Below are positions 1-10,061 of a stretch of DNA of 64,000 bases, piece after piece. Every line of letters begins with the position of its first letter. Within the stretch, counting starts at the first letter, position 1. The stretch spans positions 4,044,001 to 4,108,000 of the forward strand of contig NZ_LS483370.1 of assembly GCF_900475285.1 (NCBI RefSeq). Reading direction: 5' to 3'. The notes under the pieces were generated by a model, which was not told the origin of the DNA, ran no database searches, and saw nothing but the letters and a program-made list of their open reading frames with translations. This DNA comes from Pseudomonas taetrolens. GTDB lineage: Bacteria > Pseudomonadota > Gammaproteobacteria > Pseudomonadales > Pseudomonadaceae. The position numbers and the translations under genes were made by a program.

Positions 1-262
1 TGCGTACTTCAACGCTGATGCTTTTGCTGCCAGCTACACGCAGGGTACTGGTGGTTTTACGCTGCAAAGTGATCTTGCGCGGTTCTTCCACTTTAGCCTT
101 GTGGCTGCTTTTCAGGTGAGTCAGCAGAGCTTGCTTCTCACTGTCGGTCACATTCTGCTCGGCGGCGTTGTGCGGCAGACCTGCCTCACGCATCTGCTGC
201 AACAGGCGCTCAACCGGTGTTTTGACCTCATCGGCCAGTTGTTTCACCGTGACTTGCGTCAT
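1..262 (-). CDS. infB: Translation initiation factor IF-2, N-terminal part (cut by window edge)
   Basis: Only the first 87 codons are in the window. The protein starts [20 protein letters not shown], the conserved IF-2 N-terminal domain that opens the factor placing initiator fMet-tRNA on the 30S subunit. The ATG at 260-262 is preceded by a strong GAGGAG ribosome site eight bases upstream. It lies 27 bases downstream of nusA on the same strand, the standard rimP-nusA-infB order. The GTPase domains are outside the window. Confidence 0.95.
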   Translation of the reverse strand, partial: MTQVTVKQLADEVKTPVERLLQQMREAGLPHNAAEQNVTDSEKQALLTHLKSSHKAKVEEPRKITLQRKTTSTLRVAGSKSISVEVR

Positions 263-289
263 GCATTTCTCTCCTCAGGCCGCGCCTAA

Positions 290-1771
290 TTACTCGAACC
301 AATGGGCTCGGGCGGCCATGATCAACTTGCCGGCACGATCATCGTCAATGCCGTCGATGTCGAGCAGGTCGTCAATAGACTGCTCGGCCAGGTCTTCGCG
401 GGTAATTACGCCGCGCACCGCCAGTTCCATCGCCAAATCCTTGTCCATACCCTCAAGCGAGAGCAGGTCTTCGGCCGGATGGGCGTCTGCCAGCTTTTCC
501 TCAGTAGCGATGGCTTTAGTCAACAAGCGATCCTTGGCCCGAGCGCGAAGCTCGTTGACGGTATCTTCGTCAAAGCCATCGATGTTGAGCATTTCCTCCA
601 CCGGTACGTAGGCAATCTCTTCCAGGCTAGTAAAGCCTTCATCTACCAGCACCTGCGCCAGGTCTTCATCAACTTCCAGCTCTTCGATGAAGTTGCGCAG
701 GATGTCGCCGGTTTCTGCTTGCTGCTTAGCCTGGATGTCCGATTCGGTCATCACGTTCAAGGTCCAGCCGGTCAACTGGCTGGCCAAACGTACGTTCTGA
801 CCGCCGCGACCAATCGCCTGGGCCAGATTGTCTGCGCCAACGGCGATGTCCATTGCATGGGCATCTTCGTCGACGATAATTGCCGCCACTTCTGCGGGCG
901 ACATGGCGTTGATCACAAACTGCGCCGGGTTGTCATCCCAAAGGACGATATCCACTCGCTCACCGCCCAATTCGCCGGACACTGCCTGGACACGCGAACC
1001 GCGCATACCGATACAGGCACCTTGCGGATCGATGCGTTTGTCTTTGGAGCGAACGGCTATTTTAGCGCGAGATCCAGGATCGCGGGAGGCCGCCATCACT
1101 TCGATCAGGCCTTCGGAGATTTCTGGAACTTCAATACGGAACAGCTCGATCAACATTTCTGGCGCAGTACGCGACAGAATCAGTTGAGGACCGCGGTTCT
1201 CGGTGCGAATTTCTTTCAGCAGTGCGCGAAGGCGTACGCCAACACGGAAAGTCTCACGCGAAATGATGTCTTCACGGGCCAACAACGCTTCAGCGTTATT
1301 ACCCAGGTCAACGATCACATTGTCACGGGTCACTTTCTTGACTGTGCCAGAAATGATTTCGCCCAGACGCTCACGATAAGCATCGACTACTTGAGCGCGC
1401 TCAGCTTCTCGGACTTTTTGCACAATAACCTGCTTGGCAGTTTGTGCAGCAATCCGACCGAATTCGATAGAATCGATTTTTTCTTCGATAATATCGCCGG
1501 CCTTCGCGCCTGGCTGTTTCGCCTGGGCCTGGTCTACCGCCAACTCGATTGCTGGATCATCCAGATCTTCGTCTTCGACCACAGTCCAGCGACGGAAAGT
1601 CTCATAGTTACCGGTGTGGCGATTGATTTCCACACGCAGTTCGACTTCGTCTTCAAAACGCTTTTTAGTAGCGGTGGCCAGAGCCAGCTCCAGCGCTTCA
1701 AAAATAACGTTTGCCGGTACGCCCTTTTCATTGGACACCGACTCAACAACCAGCAGTACTTCTTTGCTCAT
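290..1771 (-). CDS. nusA: Transcription termination/antitermination factor NusA
   Basis: 493 residues from the start [11 protein letters not shown]. NusA binds RNA polymerase and nascent RNA, promoting pausing and termination or, with Nus partners, antitermination. The order seen is the N-terminal polymerase-binding domain (about 1-125), an S1 RNA-binding domain (about 135-200), KH domains containing the [11 protein letters not shown] loop, and two acidic C-terminal repeats (about 365-415 and 440-490), as in other gamma-proteobacteria. An upstream in-frame start would add seven residues, but the chosen ATG has the better purine-rich leader (AGGCGAGG). It sits between rimP and infB in one operon. 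Confidence 0.97.
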   Translation of the reverse strand: MSKEVLLVVESVSNEKGVPANVIFEALELALATATKKRFEDEVELRVEINRHTGNYETFRRWTVVEDEDLDDPAIELAVDQAQAKQPGAKAGDIIEEKIDSIEFGRIAAQTAKQVIVQKVREAERAQVVDAYRERLGEIISGTVKKVTRDNVIVDLGNNAEALLAREDIISRETFRVGVRLRALLKEIRTENRGPQLILSRTAPEMLIELFRIEVPEISEGLIEVMAASRDPGSRAKIAVRSKDKRIDPQGACIGMRGSRVQAVSGELGGERVDIVLWDDNPAQFVINAMSPAEVAAIIVDEDAHAMDIAVGADNLAQAIGRGGQNVRLASQLTGWTLNVMTESDIQAKQQAETGDILRNFIEELEVDEDLAQVLVDEGFTSLEEIAYVPVEEMLNIDGFDEDTVNELRARAKDRLLTKAIATEEKLADAHPAEDLLSLEGMDKDLAMELAVRGVITREDLAEQSIDDLLDIDGIDDDRAGKLIMAARAHWFE

Positions 1772-1818
1772 CGTACGCCTCGCCTTTCGCAAGCCATTGG
1801 ATCCGCGGGATCCGCGTC

Positions 1819-2277
1819 TCAGTCAAAACTGGGAATAATGTTGGCCTTGTCGATCATATCGATCGGCAACAGGAATTCGTGGTCTTCAACCTGCACCACA
1901 ACATCCTGCTCCTCTACGCCGCGCAGAAGGCCCTGAAAGTTGCGTCGCCCTTCAAAAGGCGAGCGCAGCTTGATCTTCACTTGCTCACCGACAAATTGCG
2001 CATACTGTTCGATCGTGAACAGCGGGCGTTCCATGCCAGGAGAAGAAACCTCAAGGGTGTATTCAACAGCGATAGGATCTTCGACATCCAGTACGCCGCT
2101 GATTTGGCGGCTGACGATGGCGCAGTCATCCACCAATACGCCGCCTTCCTTGTCGATATACACACGCAACATTGAATGGCGGCCTTGAGCCGAAAATTCA
2201 ATACCCCAGCATTCATAGCCAAGGGCCACGACCACCGGGGCCAACAAGGCCTGCAACTGTTCTAGCTTGCTCGACAC
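1819..2277 (-). CDS. rimP: Ribosome maturation factor RimP
   Basis: 152 residues beginning [16 protein letters not shown], with the signature [12 protein letters not shown] and the [13 protein letters not shown] segment of RimP. The protein helps assemble the 30S subunit. The start codon is GTG (2275-2277), six bases after an AGGGGG ribosome site. It is the first protein gene after the initiator tRNA and two terminator hairpins, and is followed by nusA after 47 bases. Confidence 0.95.
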   Translation of the reverse strand: MSSKLEQLQALLAPVVVALGYECWGIEFSAQGRHSMLRVYIDKEGGVLVDDCAIVSRQISGVLDVEDPIAVEYTLEVSSPGMERPLFTIEQYAQFVGEQVKIKLRSPFEGRRNFQGLLRGVEEQDVVVQVEDHEFLLPIDMIDKANIIPSFD

Positions 2278-2318
2278 CTGAACCCCCTAGTGCATGTTTG
2301 TGCATGCTATGCAGAATG

Positions 2319-2340
2319 AAAAAATGGGCGAAGCGCCCAT
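2319..2340 (-). terminator. Intrinsic terminator/attenuator ahead of rimP
   Basis: On the minus strand a 7-bp stem (ATGGGCG/CGCCCAT) with a short TT loop is followed by six T residues. It is the second of two terminator-like hairpins between the initiator tRNA and rimP, so it can only act as a leader attenuator or tRNA terminator that must be read through to express rimP-nusA-infB from the tRNA promoter. Confidence 0.8.
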
Positions 2341-2385
2341 CCCTGAAACGCCGTTGAATACCGGCGTTATAAAGTGTCCAGTTAA

Positions 2386-2408
2386 CAAAAAGCCCCTAAG
2401 AAGGGGCT
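2386..2408 (-). terminator. Intrinsic terminator after initiator tRNA
   Basis: On the minus strand the stem AGCCCCT / AGGGGCT is followed by five T residues, 11 bases past the CCA end of the initiator tRNA. It precedes the second hairpin at 2319-2340. Confidence 0.8.
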
Positions 2409-2418
2409 CCGCTAAAAC

Positions 2419-2495
<77 letters not shown>

Positions 2496-2511
2496 ACAAA
2501 GCTGGAGCGGA

Positions 2512-2540
2512 AGTATACGGTTGATCCTTTTCAGGGTCAA
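2512..2540 (-). promoter_or_regulatory. Sigma-70 promoter for tRNA-fMet and the rimP-nusA-infB operon
   Basis: On the minus strand, TTGACC (2535-2540) and TATACT (2512-2517) are separated by exactly 17 bases. Transcription would start about 10 bases before the mature tRNA 5' end. Confidence 0.85.
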
Positions 2541-2558
2541 TCCAACCTTCCACATACA

Positions 2559-2585
2559 AGAAAGCCCGCTACTGCGGGCATTCTT
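2559..2585 (-). terminator. Intrinsic terminator after tRNA-Leu
   Basis: On the minus strand, GCCCGC-AGTA-GCGGGC is followed by TTTCTTG, with flanking bases extending the stem (CAAGAAT...). It lies just past the 3' end of tRNA-Leu and before the separate promoter of tRNA-fMet, so it closes the secG/tRNA-Leu transcription unit. Confidence 0.75.
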
Positions 2586-2591
2586 GATAAT

Positions 2592-2677
2592 TGGTACCGA
2601 GAAGGGGACTCGAACCCCTACACCCTATGGGCACAACCACCTCAAGGTTGCGTGTCTACCAATTCCACCACCTCGGC
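2592..2677 (-). tRNA. tRNA-Leu (GAG)
   Basis: An 86-nt class II tRNA with acceptor stem GCCGAGG/TTCTCGGT, D loop AATTGGTAGAC, anticodon loop TTGAGGT (anticodon GAG), a long variable arm, T loop GGTTCGAGT and an encoded CCA. It lies 28 bases after secG on the same strand and is probably cotranscribed with it. Confidence 0.96.
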
Positions 2678-2705
2678 AATACTACGTTACATCATGAAAC
2701 CCGTT

Positions 2706-3089
2706 TTACTTTTGCTCTTGAGCTGGAGGTACGTCAGTCGCAGGAGTTGCCGACTTTTGCTCTTGAAGCACCGGAACATCATCTGAAACCGGTTGTTGCT
2801 TTGGCACTTCCAACACCGCTGGATTTGGCAAACCTACTTGAGTCAGCTGTTCAGCCTTCTCTTTAGCAAAGTAACCTAACCCCAAGCTGGTTATGAAAAA
2901 ACCTGCGGCAAGTATAGCAGTAAACTTACTAAGAAAGGTAGAGGAACCTTGGCTTCCGAACACAGTATTTGATGCACCTGCACCAAAAGATGCTCCAGCA
3001 TCCGCCCCTTTACCCTGTTGCAGCAAAACCAGTGCAATTACACCCAATGCTGTCAGCAGATGAAAAACAGTTACGACGTTATCCAGCAT
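2706..3089 (-). CDS. secG: Protein translocase subunit SecG
   Basis: 127 residues beginning [20 protein letters not shown]. SecG is a small subunit of the SecYEG channel in the inner membrane. Two hydrophobic segments (about 4-22 and 55-75) flank the conserved [20 protein letters not shown] loop. The C-terminal tail is rich in Pro, Gln and Ala. It lies two bases after tpiA and upstream of tRNA-Leu, an arrangement common in gamma-proteobacteria. Confidence 0.95.
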   Translation of the reverse strand: MLDNVVTVFHLLTALGVIALVLLQQGKGADAGASFGAGASNTVFGSQGSSTFLSKFTAILAAGFFITSLGLGYFAKEKAEQLTQVGLPNPAVLEVPKQQPVSDDVPVLQEQKSATPATDVPPAQEQK

Positions 3090-3091
3090 TT

Positions 3092-3847
3092 TCAGTTTCC
3101 TGCGGCACGAATAATCGCACCGAACTCATCTGCATTCAGGGAAGCCCCGCCAATGAGTCCCCCATCGATATCCGGCATGCTGAACAGTTCGACCGCATTG
3201 GCCGCCTTCACGCTGCCGCCGTATAGAAGCCGCACACCTTGCGCCACTTCAGAATTCTTTTTCGCCAGCTGTGTGCGAATGGCCGCATGCACATCTTGCG
3301 CTTGCTGCGGTGATGCAGTCAGCCCGGTACCAATGGCCCAGACCGGCTCATATGCAATCACTGCATTTTCAAAAGCCTCAATACCGAACTCATCAATGAC
3401 GACATTCAGCTGACGCTCTACCACCTCAAGCGTTTGCCCTGCTTCACGCTGCTCCAGGGTTTCCCCTATACACAGCACTGGCGTCAAGCCAGAAGCCTGG
3501 ACAGCTGCAAACTTGCGGTTAAGCGTCTCATCCGACTCACCCAGAATCAGGCGGCGCTCGGAGTGACCTACCAACACAAACTTGCAACCCGCATCCACCA
3601 ACTGACTCGATGAAATCTCGCCAGTCAGTGCACCTTGCCTGGACTCGATCGCAGCATTCTGAGCACCGACCGAAATCGATGCACCTTGCAAGCCATTGAT
3701 CACACGATCAATAAACAGCTCAGGTGGAAATACTGCGACATCGACATTGCCTGGCAAGGTCAGCGTACGCAGACCGTCGATCAGCTCAACGACGCTGGCG
3801 CAGGTACCGTGCATCTTCCAGTTACCAGCTACCATAGTGCGACGCAT
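3092..3847 (-). CDS. tpiA: Triosephosphate isomerase
   Basis: 251 residues, a normal length. The enzyme interconverts dihydroxyacetone phosphate and glyceraldehyde 3-phosphate. Visible motifs are the N-terminal GNWKMHG (catalytic Asn and Lys), GHSERR (catalytic His) and [11 protein letters not shown] (catalytic Glu plus the flexible loop). A GAGGT ribosome site precedes the ATG. It lies between glmM and secG with short gaps, so is probably in one transcript. Confidence 0.97.
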   Translation of the reverse strand: MRRTMVAGNWKMHGTCASVVELIDGLRTLTLPGNVDVAVFPPELFIDRVINGLQGASISVGAQNAAIESRQGALTGEISSSQLVDAGCKFVLVGHSERRLILGESDETLNRKFAAVQASGLTPVLCIGETLEQREAGQTLEVVERQLNVVIDEFGIEAFENAVIAYEPVWAIGTGLTASPQQAQDVHAAIRTQLAKKNSEVAQGVRLLYGGSVKAANAVELFSMPDIDGGLIGGASLNADEFGAIIRAAGN

Positions 3848-3913
3848 GCTTTACCTCGTCGGTCAAAGTGGGCGCAGATGTTACCCAACCAAATCCGCGC
3901 TTGCAAGCCGAAT

Positions 3914-5251
3914 TCAGGCGCAAACTTCACTTACTAGCTTCGCCAGCTCTTCTGCATAGCCACGAACCATGTTTTCGTCGTCACCTTCCACCATGACGCG
4001 CACCAAAGGTTCGGTACCCGACTTGCGCAACAGTACGCGACCACGCCCCTGCATCGCCTCAGTCACTCGTGCACACGCCTCTTTGACCACAGGGTGCTCA
4101 ACGGGATTAACCCCGCCTGCAAAGCGAACATTCAACAGGACCTGTGGGCACTTGCCCAATGCCTGACGTGCTTGAGCGAGGCTTTCATCGCGACGGCCCA
4201 ACGACAGTAGCACTTGCAGCGCAGCGATAATCGCATCGCCGGTCGTGGTGTGCTGGAAGCAGACGATATGCCCGGAGTTCTCACCTCCTACCTGCCAGTC
4301 GCGCTCTTGCAACTCGGCAATGACATAACGATCGCCGACATTGGCCCGCACAAATGGAATGCCAAGGTCGGCCAGAGCCAATTCAAGCCCGAGATTGCTC
4401 ATCAGCGTACCGACGACACCACCCTGCAATTTGCCACGCTCATGCATATCCCGCGCAATGATGAACAGCAGGTCGTCACCATCAACAATGGCGCCCGTGT
4501 GGTCGACCATGAGCACGCGATCGCCATCACCATCGAAAGCGATACCCAGATCAGCCTGCTCAGCCAGGACAGCAGCCTGCAATTGCCCCATATGGGTCGA
4601 GCCGCAATTGTCATTGATGTTCAAGCCGTTGGGCTGTGCCGACAACACAGTGACCTGTGCGCCCAACTCTCTGAATACGCTCGGAGCCACCTTGTAGGTA
4701 GCACCATGCGCACAGTCGACAACAATTTTGAGACCGCTGAACTTGGTGCTGCTTGGCACGCTGCTTTTACAGAACTCGATGTAGCGACCCGACGCGTCAT
4801 TGATACGCGACACTTTGCCGAGCTTGTCAGAATCGACAACCGTCATGGGCGCGTCGAGCAACTCCTCGATCATCAGCTCAACATCATCAGGCAGCTTGGT
4901 GCCGTCTCCCGAGAAGAACTTGATACCGTTATCGTCATGGGGATTGTGCGAAGCACTGATTACGATGCCTGCTTCCGCATGAAAGGTGCGCGTGAGGTAG
5001 GCAATCGCCGGCGTGGGCATTGGCCCCAACAACAGCACATCTGCGCCTGCCGCCGACAAGCCGGCCTCCAGGGCCGACTCAAACATATAACCCGAGATGC
5101 GAGTGTCCTTGCCTACCAGAATCCGGCAGGCACCCTTGCTGCGAAACGCCATACCCGCTGCCCAACCCAACTTGAGCATAAAGTCAGGGGTAATCGGATA
5201 AACGCCGACCCGGCCACGAATACCGTCGGTGCCAAAATATTTCTTTGTCAT
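3914..5251 (-). CDS. glmM: Phosphoglucosamine mutase
   Basis: 445 residues. GlmM converts glucosamine 6-phosphate to glucosamine 1-phosphate for UDP-GlcNAc and hence peptidoglycan and LPS. The phosphoserine loop SASHNP has the reactive Ser near residue 101, DGDGDR binds the metal, and the phosphate-binding loop [12 protein letters not shown] is near the C terminus. GGAGCG precedes the ATG. The folP-glmM pairing is conserved in proteobacteria. Confidence 0.97.
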   Translation of the reverse strand: MTKKYFGTDGIRGRVGVYPITPDFMLKLGWAAGMAFRSKGACRILVGKDTRISGYMFESALEAGLSAAGADVLLLGPMPTPAIAYLTRTFHAEAGIVISASHNPHDDNGIKFFSGDGTKLPDDVELMIEELLDAPMTVVDSDKLGKVSRINDASGRYIEFCKSSVPSSTKFSGLKIVVDCAHGATYKVAPSVFRELGAQVTVLSAQPNGLNINDNCGSTHMGQLQAAVLAEQADLGIAFDGDGDRVLMVDHTGAIVDGDDLLFIIARDMHERGKLQGGVVGTLMSNLGLELALADLGIPFVRANVGDRYVIAELQERDWQVGGENSGHIVCFQHTTTGDAIIAALQVLLSLGRRDESLAQARQALGKCPQVLLNVRFAGGVNPVEHPVVKEACARVTEAMQGRGRVLLRKSGTEPLVRVMVEGDDENMVRGYAEELAKLVSEVCA

Positions 5252-5271
5252 AAGCGCTCCATCATTCTTAC

Positions 5272-6123
5272 TTAGTCGGCGGACTCTACCGCTGCGATCA
5301 TCCGTACCACATCAACTGTTTCAGCAACATCATGCACGCGCAGGATTCGCGCGCCTTTGGTCATGGCCAGCGCTGCAAGAGCCAGGCTGCCAAACAGCCG
5401 CTCATCCACAGGCCGACCCAAGGTCTGACCGATCATGCTTTTACGTGACACTCCCACCAGCAATGGCCGCCCCAATAAAAACAGGGCATCCATGTGTTTG
5501 AACAGGCTGAGGTTGTGCTGCAATGTCTTGGCAAAACCGAATCCCGGGTCGAGCACTATACGCTCAGGGGCAATTCCCGCAGCCACACAGCGAGCCATGT
5601 GATCCGCCAGGAACGTCGATACCTCACCGACCAGGTCTTCGTAATGCGGATTGTTCTGCATATCGCCGGGCTCACCGAGCATATGCATCAGACACACTGG
5701 CAATCCCGTGGCTGCAGCCGCCTGCAAAGCACCTTCACGGCGCAGCGAGCGCACATCATTAATAAGCCCGGCACCCAGGCGCGCAACCTCAGTCATGACG
5801 GTTGGCGCGGAGGTATCGACCGAAATAATGACATCCAGTTCACGGCTGATGCGCTCAACAACAGGAGCAACCCGATCGAGCTCCTCCTGCGGTGAAACCA
5901 CAGGTGCCCCTGGACGCGTTGACTCACCGCCAACATCAACCAGGGTCGCACCGGCCAGAACCATCGATTCGGCATGCCGTAAAGCCGCATCCAGCGGAGC
6001 AAAACGTCCGCCATCAGAGAAGGAGTCAGGGGTTACATTGAGAATACCCATAACATGCGTATGGGCCAAATCAAGAACCCGGTTGCCGCAAGGCAACCGG
6101 GTAGAGGAGTGAACAGAGGTCAT
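5272..6123 (-). CDS. folP: Dihydropteroate synthase
   Basis: 283 residues. FolP joins p-aminobenzoate to the pterin diphosphate in folate synthesis and is the sulfonamide target. Motifs: [14 protein letters not shown] near residue 26, [20 protein letters not shown] and GVSRKSMIG. It starts eight bases after ftsH and precedes glmM, the conserved ftsH-folP-glmM block. Confidence 0.97.
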   Translation of the reverse strand: MTSVHSSTRLPCGNRVLDLAHTHVMGILNVTPDSFSDGGRFAPLDAALRHAESMVLAGATLVDVGGESTRPGAPVVSPQEELDRVAPVVERISRELDVIISVDTSAPTVMTEVARLGAGLINDVRSLRREGALQAAAATGLPVCLMHMLGEPGDMQNNPHYEDLVGEVSTFLADHMARCVAAGIAPERIVLDPGFGFAKTLQHNLSLFKHMDALFLLGRPLLVGVSRKSMIGQTLGRPVDERLFGSLALAALAMTKGARILRVHDVAETVDVVRMIAAVESAD

Positions 6124-6131
6124 TTCAAGCC

Positions 6132-8051
6132 TTAGTGATCAGCAGCAGGGCCGCCGATAGGAGCTTCCGGACGTTCGGGCTTATCCAGCGTTGGCGCTGT
6201 CGGTTTACCCGAGCCGCCATCTTCCCAATCACGAGGCTCGCGAGGCGGACGACCGGACATGATGTCATCGATCTGATCAGCATCGATCGTTTCGTACTTC
6301 ATCAACGCGTCAGCCATGGCCTCAAGCTTGTCACGATTGTCGGTCAGGATCTGCTTCGCCGTGCCGTAGCACTGATCAATGATGCTGCGCACTTCAGAGT
6401 CGATCAGCTTGGCTGTCTCGCCTGAAACGCTTGCACCCTGACCGCCGCCACCACGCCCCAGATAGGACTCATCATCTTCGGCGTACATAAGCGGGCCAAG
6501 TTTCTCGGACAACCCCCACTTGGTGACCATGTTCCGCGCAATTTGACTTGCACGCATGATGTCATTGGACGCGCCAGTGGTAACGCCATCAAAGCCCAGC
6601 GTCATCTCTTCGGCAATACGACCACCATAAAGCGAACAGATCTGACTGATCAGTGCACGCTTGGACAAGCTGTAACGGTCTTCTTCGGGTAGGAACATGG
6701 TCACACCCAATGCTCGACCGCGAGGAATGATAGAGACTTTGTACACCGGATCATGTTCCGGCACTACGCGCCCCACAATGGCGTGACCCGCCTCATGGTA
6801 AGCCGTGTTGCGCTTCTCTTTATCCGACATGACCATCGATTTGCGCTCGGCACCCATCATGATCTTGTCTTTGGCCAGCTCGAATTCCTTCATTTCAACA
6901 ACACGCTTACCGGTGCGCGCGGCGAACAAGGAAGCTTCGTTGACCAGGTTAGCCAGATCCGCACCCGAAAAGCCTGGAGTACCACGAGCAATCACAGCGG
7001 GCTGAACGTCGTCACCCATCGGCACTTTGCGCATGTGCACCTTGAGGATCTGCTCGCGACCACGAATGTCCGGCAAGCCAACCACAACCTGGCGGTCAAA
7101 ACGGCCTGGACGCAGCAACGCCGGGTCGAGTACATCCGGACGGTTGGTGGCAGCAATCACGATGATGCCATCGTTCATTTCAAAGCCATCCATCTCAACC
7201 AGCAACTGGTTGAGCGTTTGCTCACGCTCATCATGACCGCCGCCCATACCGGCACCACGGTGACGACCAACAGCATCGATTTCATCGATGAAAATGATGC
7301 AAGGCGCGTGTTTCTTGGCCTGTTCGAACATGTCACGAACACGGCTCGCCCCGACACCGACAAACATTTCAACAAAGTCGGAACCGGAGATCGTGAAGAA
7401 CGGTACCTTGGCTTCGCCGGCAATCGCCTTGGCGATCAGGGTTTTACCCGTACCTGGAGGGCCAACCATCAGCACACCGCGAGGAATCCGGCCGCCCAGG
7501 CGCTGGAACTTGCCAGGATCACGAAGGAACTCAACCAGCTCACCGACTTCTTCCTTGGCCTCATCGCACCCGGCTACATCAGCCAGGGTCGTCTTGACCT
7601 GATCTTCGGACAAAAGACGCGCCTTGCTCTTGCCAAAGCTCATCGGGCCGCCTTTACCGCCGGCTCCGCCCTGCATTTGACGCATGAAGAACATGAAGAC
7701 CGCGATAATCACCAGAATCGGGAAGCTCGCAACCAGCAGTTGAGTCCATATGCTTTGCTGCTCAGGCAATTTGCCTTCAACGGTCACATGGTTATCAACC
7801 AGATCACCAATCAAACCGTTGTCCTGAATGGCCGGACGAATGGTCTTGAAGGTATCGCCATCGCTGCGTTTGCCGGTAATCACGTAGCCATCCACGGCAA
7901 CGCGTTCGACCTTGCCATCCTTAACTTGCTGGATGAAGTCGGAATAGTTGAGGGTTTGTGGCTCGTTTGGACTGGAGAAGTTGTTCATCACTGTCACCAG
8001 GACAGCGGCGATGATCAACCACAGGATCAGATTCTTTGCCATATCGTTCAA
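6132..8051 (-). CDS. ftsH: ATP-dependent zinc metalloprotease FtsH
   Basis: 639 residues. FtsH is a membrane-anchored AAA protease that degrades misfolded membrane proteins and regulators. There are two transmembrane segments (about 7-22 and 108-125), Walker A GPPGTGKT, Walker B IIFIDEID, the second-region-of-homology arginines and the zinc motif HEAGH. Two starts are possible: TTG at 8051 (MNDMAKN), about 7 bases after GAGGG, or ATG at 8042 (MAKNLIL). I prefer TTG because of the ribosome-site spacing. Confidence 0.96.
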   Translation of the reverse strand: MNDMAKNLILWLIIAAVLVTVMNNFSSPNEPQTLNYSDFIQQVKDGKVERVAVDGYVITGKRSDGDTFKTIRPAIQDNGLIGDLVDNHVTVEGKLPEQQSIWTQLLVASFPILVIIAVFMFFMRQMQGGAGGKGGPMSFGKSKARLLSEDQVKTTLADVAGCDEAKEEVGELVEFLRDPGKFQRLGGRIPRGVLMVGPPGTGKTLIAKAIAGEAKVPFFTISGSDFVEMFVGVGASRVRDMFEQAKKHAPCIIFIDEIDAVGRHRGAGMGGGHDEREQTLNQLLVEMDGFEMNDGIIVIAATNRPDVLDPALLRPGRFDRQVVVGLPDIRGREQILKVHMRKVPMGDDVQPAVIARGTPGFSGADLANLVNEASLFAARTGKRVVEMKEFELAKDKIMMGAERKSMVMSDKEKRNTAYHEAGHAIVGRVVPEHDPVYKVSIIPRGRALGVTMFLPEEDRYSLSKRALISQICSLYGGRIAEEMTLGFDGVTTGASNDIMRASQIARNMVTKWGLSEKLGPLMYAEDDESYLGRGGGGQGASVSGETAKLIDSEVRSIIDQCYGTAKQILTDNRDKLEAMADALMKYETIDADQIDDIMSGRPPREPRDWEDGGSGKPTAPTLDKPERPEAPIGGPAADH

Positions 8052-8233
8052 TTAGCTACCCTCTGAAGCAAGCCCCGCTACTGAAGCGTGCTTCGCATGA
8101 TATTCACCGGCATAACTTACTACATTGCCTACAGCTCTTGCAGGCTCCGTCTGTAACCCTTTGTGAAACTTTGACTACACAATATTCGTTATGCCAGATC
8201 TGTAAAGCGATACAAAAAAAACTATCGCCCTGG

Positions 8234-8884
8234 TCAGAGACGCTCATCACTGGCTGAACCTTCGATGCCTCGGAAGCCACGCCCCAGCAAATACTGCTCG
8301 CGGGACCTGTCTCGCGAAGACAACGGCTTACGCATCTGCACTTTATCGAACAGCTTGCGAATGTCTTTGTGGTACTGATCGAAGCCTTCGCCCTGGAAAA
8401 CCTTAATCAGAAAATCACCACCTGGACGTAAGACTCGTCCGGCCAGATCCAGTGCCAGTTCGCAGAGAAACATCGCCCGAGGCATGTCTACAGCTGCCAA
8501 CCCACTCATATTGGGGGCCATATCTGAAATCACAAGGTCTACTTGCGTATTTCCGACGGCTTCAAGGATCTGCGCCAGCACCGCATCCTCGGTAAAGTCA
8601 CCCTTGATAAAGGTCACATCCGGGATGCTGTCCATATCCAGAATATCGGAAGCGATGAGACGCCCCTGGCCGCCGATCAGACGGCTGGTCACCTGCGACC
8701 AGCCACCCGGGGCAGCCCCGAGGTCAATAACGGTCATGCCGGGACGAATCAAACGATCCCGCTCTTGAATCTCCAGCAGTTTGTAGCTGGCACGCGAACG
8801 ATACCCATCTTTTTGCGCCATTTTGACGTATGGGTCGTTGAAATGCTCTTTAAGCCAGTTAAGGCTAGTCTTGGAACGGGCCAC
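8234..8884 (-). CDS. rlmE: 23S rRNA 2'-O-ribose U2552 methyltransferase RlmE (FtsJ/RrmJ)
   Basis: 216 residues from a GTG start ([15 protein letters not shown]). The SAM-binding motif is [12 protein letters not shown], and the K-D-K-E set typical of 2'-O-methyltransferases is visible (Lys in [11 protein letters not shown], Asp in VISDMAPN, Lys in [10 protein letters not shown]). An in-frame TTG four codons upstream lies inside the GAGGTGG ribosome site, so GTG is the better start. It is upstream of ftsH on the same strand and divergent from yhbY. A run of eight T residues follows its stop. Confidence 0.94.
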   Translation of the reverse strand: MARSKTSLNWLKEHFNDPYVKMAQKDGYRSRASYKLLEIQERDRLIRPGMTVIDLGAAPGGWSQVTSRLIGGQGRLIASDILDMDSIPDVTFIKGDFTEDAVLAQILEAVGNTQVDLVISDMAPNMSGLAAVDMPRAMFLCELALDLAGRVLRPGGDFLIKVFQGEGFDQYHKDIRKLFDKVQMRKPLSSRDRSREQYLLGRGFRGIEGSASDERL

Positions 8885-8990
8885 GGGCCACCTCAAAAAA
8901 ATAAACGGGTCGTGATTAACTGGGCGGTCCCGGACTCGCTCGGGTAAACTGGCCGCCGCTTTTTACAAGATCAGACACAGGGGTCAGATT

Positions 8991-9299
8991 ATGCCGCTCA
9001 CTCAAGAGCAGAAGAAACAGTACAAATCCATTGGCCACCATCTGAAACCAGTATTGACTGTGGCTGATAATGGTTTGACTGAGGGTGTTTTAACCGAACT
9101 CGAACGCGCATTGGGCGATCACGAGCTGATTAAAATCAAAGTCAACATCCTGGATCGCGAATCCCGCCTGGAGGCCGTTGCAGAAATGTGCAAGACCGGC
9201 AAAGCGGAATTGGTACAGGTTATCGGTAAAATGGCGCTTCTGTACCGCAAGAACGTCAACGTTAACAAGCAACTGTCGAACATCCATCGTTTCAAGTGA
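8991..9299 (+). CDS. yhbY: CRM-domain RNA-binding protein YhbY
   Basis: 102 residues forming a single CRM domain (KSIGHHLKPVLTVADNGLTEGV). YhbY-type proteins associate with pre-50S ribosomal particles. It is transcribed divergently from rlmE, which also acts on the large subunit, and this pairing is conserved in many gamma-proteobacteria. Confidence 0.93.
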   Translation: MPLTQEQKKQYKSIGHHLKPVLTVADNGLTEGVLTELERALGDHELIKIKVNILDRESRLEAVAEMCKTGKAELVQVIGKMALLYRKNVNVNKQLSNIHRFK

Positions 9300-9584
9300 T
9301 GCCGACAAGGGTCAAGGGCGTGCCTGGCGCGCCCTGACACTCTTGCCTGAAACACGTAACAAGCAATAACTGCCCGCGCAACGCATCAGGCAGCCAGAGA
9401 CGCCCAACGCCTACATCCCGCAACCAACAAATCCACGCGCAGCTTACTGCACACCTCTCGTACAACAACGATGCCAGCCCTGTTCGGGCCAGCACCGGAA
9501 ACAATTCTGTGGCCATCATCAGCCAACCCGGCACTTCCGGGTCAGCCTTGAAGCAGTGTGCCCGCACGAAGCGGGCACCCTGAG
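9300..9584. other. Intergenic region between convergent yhbY and greA
   Basis: No gene I can support. An imperfect hairpin (AAGGGCG ... CGCCCT, about 9313-9341) follows yhbY. A stronger hairpin (TGCCCGC/GCGGGCA, about 9558-9579) follows greA, without a T-run. A 91-codon open frame on the minus strand (GTG start in the greA hairpin) has no ribosome site or family resemblance. Confidence 0.5.
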
Positions 9585-10061
9585 TCAGATGTGGCGTACT
9601 TCAACGATCTCGTACTCAATGACGCCACCCGGCGTTTTCACCGCGACCACATCACCCTCTTCCTTGGCTATCAAGGCGCGAGCAAGCGGCGAACCTACGG
9701 AGATTTTTCCGAGTTTGAAGTCAGCCTCATCTTCTCCCACGATCTGATAGGTCACGCTTTCGTCTGTCTCGACGTTGGCGATCTCAACCGTAGTACCGAA
9801 AATCACCTTGCCGGTATGAGGGATAGTCGTCACATCAATAATCACCGCATTCTGCATACGGCCTTCGATGTCACGGATACGCGCCTCAACCATACCTTGC
9901 TGCTCGCGGGCAGCATGGTATTCAGCGTTTTCCTTCAGGTCGCCCAGCTCACGCGCAGTACCGATATCCTGGCTCAGCTTGGGACGGACAACCTTGGTCA
10001 GGTGTGCGTGCTCTTCTTCCAGGGCCTTCGCGCCCCGGACCGTCATTGGGTATTTGATCAT
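9585..10061 (-). CDS. greA: Transcription elongation factor GreA
   Basis: 158 residues. GreA rescues backtracked RNA polymerase by stimulating transcript cleavage. The N-terminal coiled coil has [12 protein letters not shown] and [15 protein letters not shown] (acidic tip), and the C-terminal domain has [17 protein letters not shown]. Its ATG overlaps the carB stop codon (ATGA), so it is translationally coupled to carB. A carA-carB-greA operon has been described in Pseudomonas aeruginosa. Confidence 0.96.
   Translation of the reverse strand: MIKYPMTVRGAKALEEEHAHLTKVVRPKLSQDIGTARELGDLKENAEYHAAREQQGMVEARIRDIEGRMQNAVIIDVTTIPHTGKVIFGTTVEIANVETDESVTYQIVGEDEADFKLGKISVGSPLARALIAKEEGDVVAVKTPGGVIEYEIVEVRHI

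Noticed and set aside
302..1936. A 544-codon open frame antisense to nusA and rimP
   Set aside because: It mirrors the real genes on the other strand, has no ribosome site or family pattern, and reflects high-GC codon bias.
9292..9567. 91-codon minus-strand frame between yhbY and greA
   Set aside because: GTG start inside a terminator hairpin, no ribosome site, and overlaps the end of yhbY.
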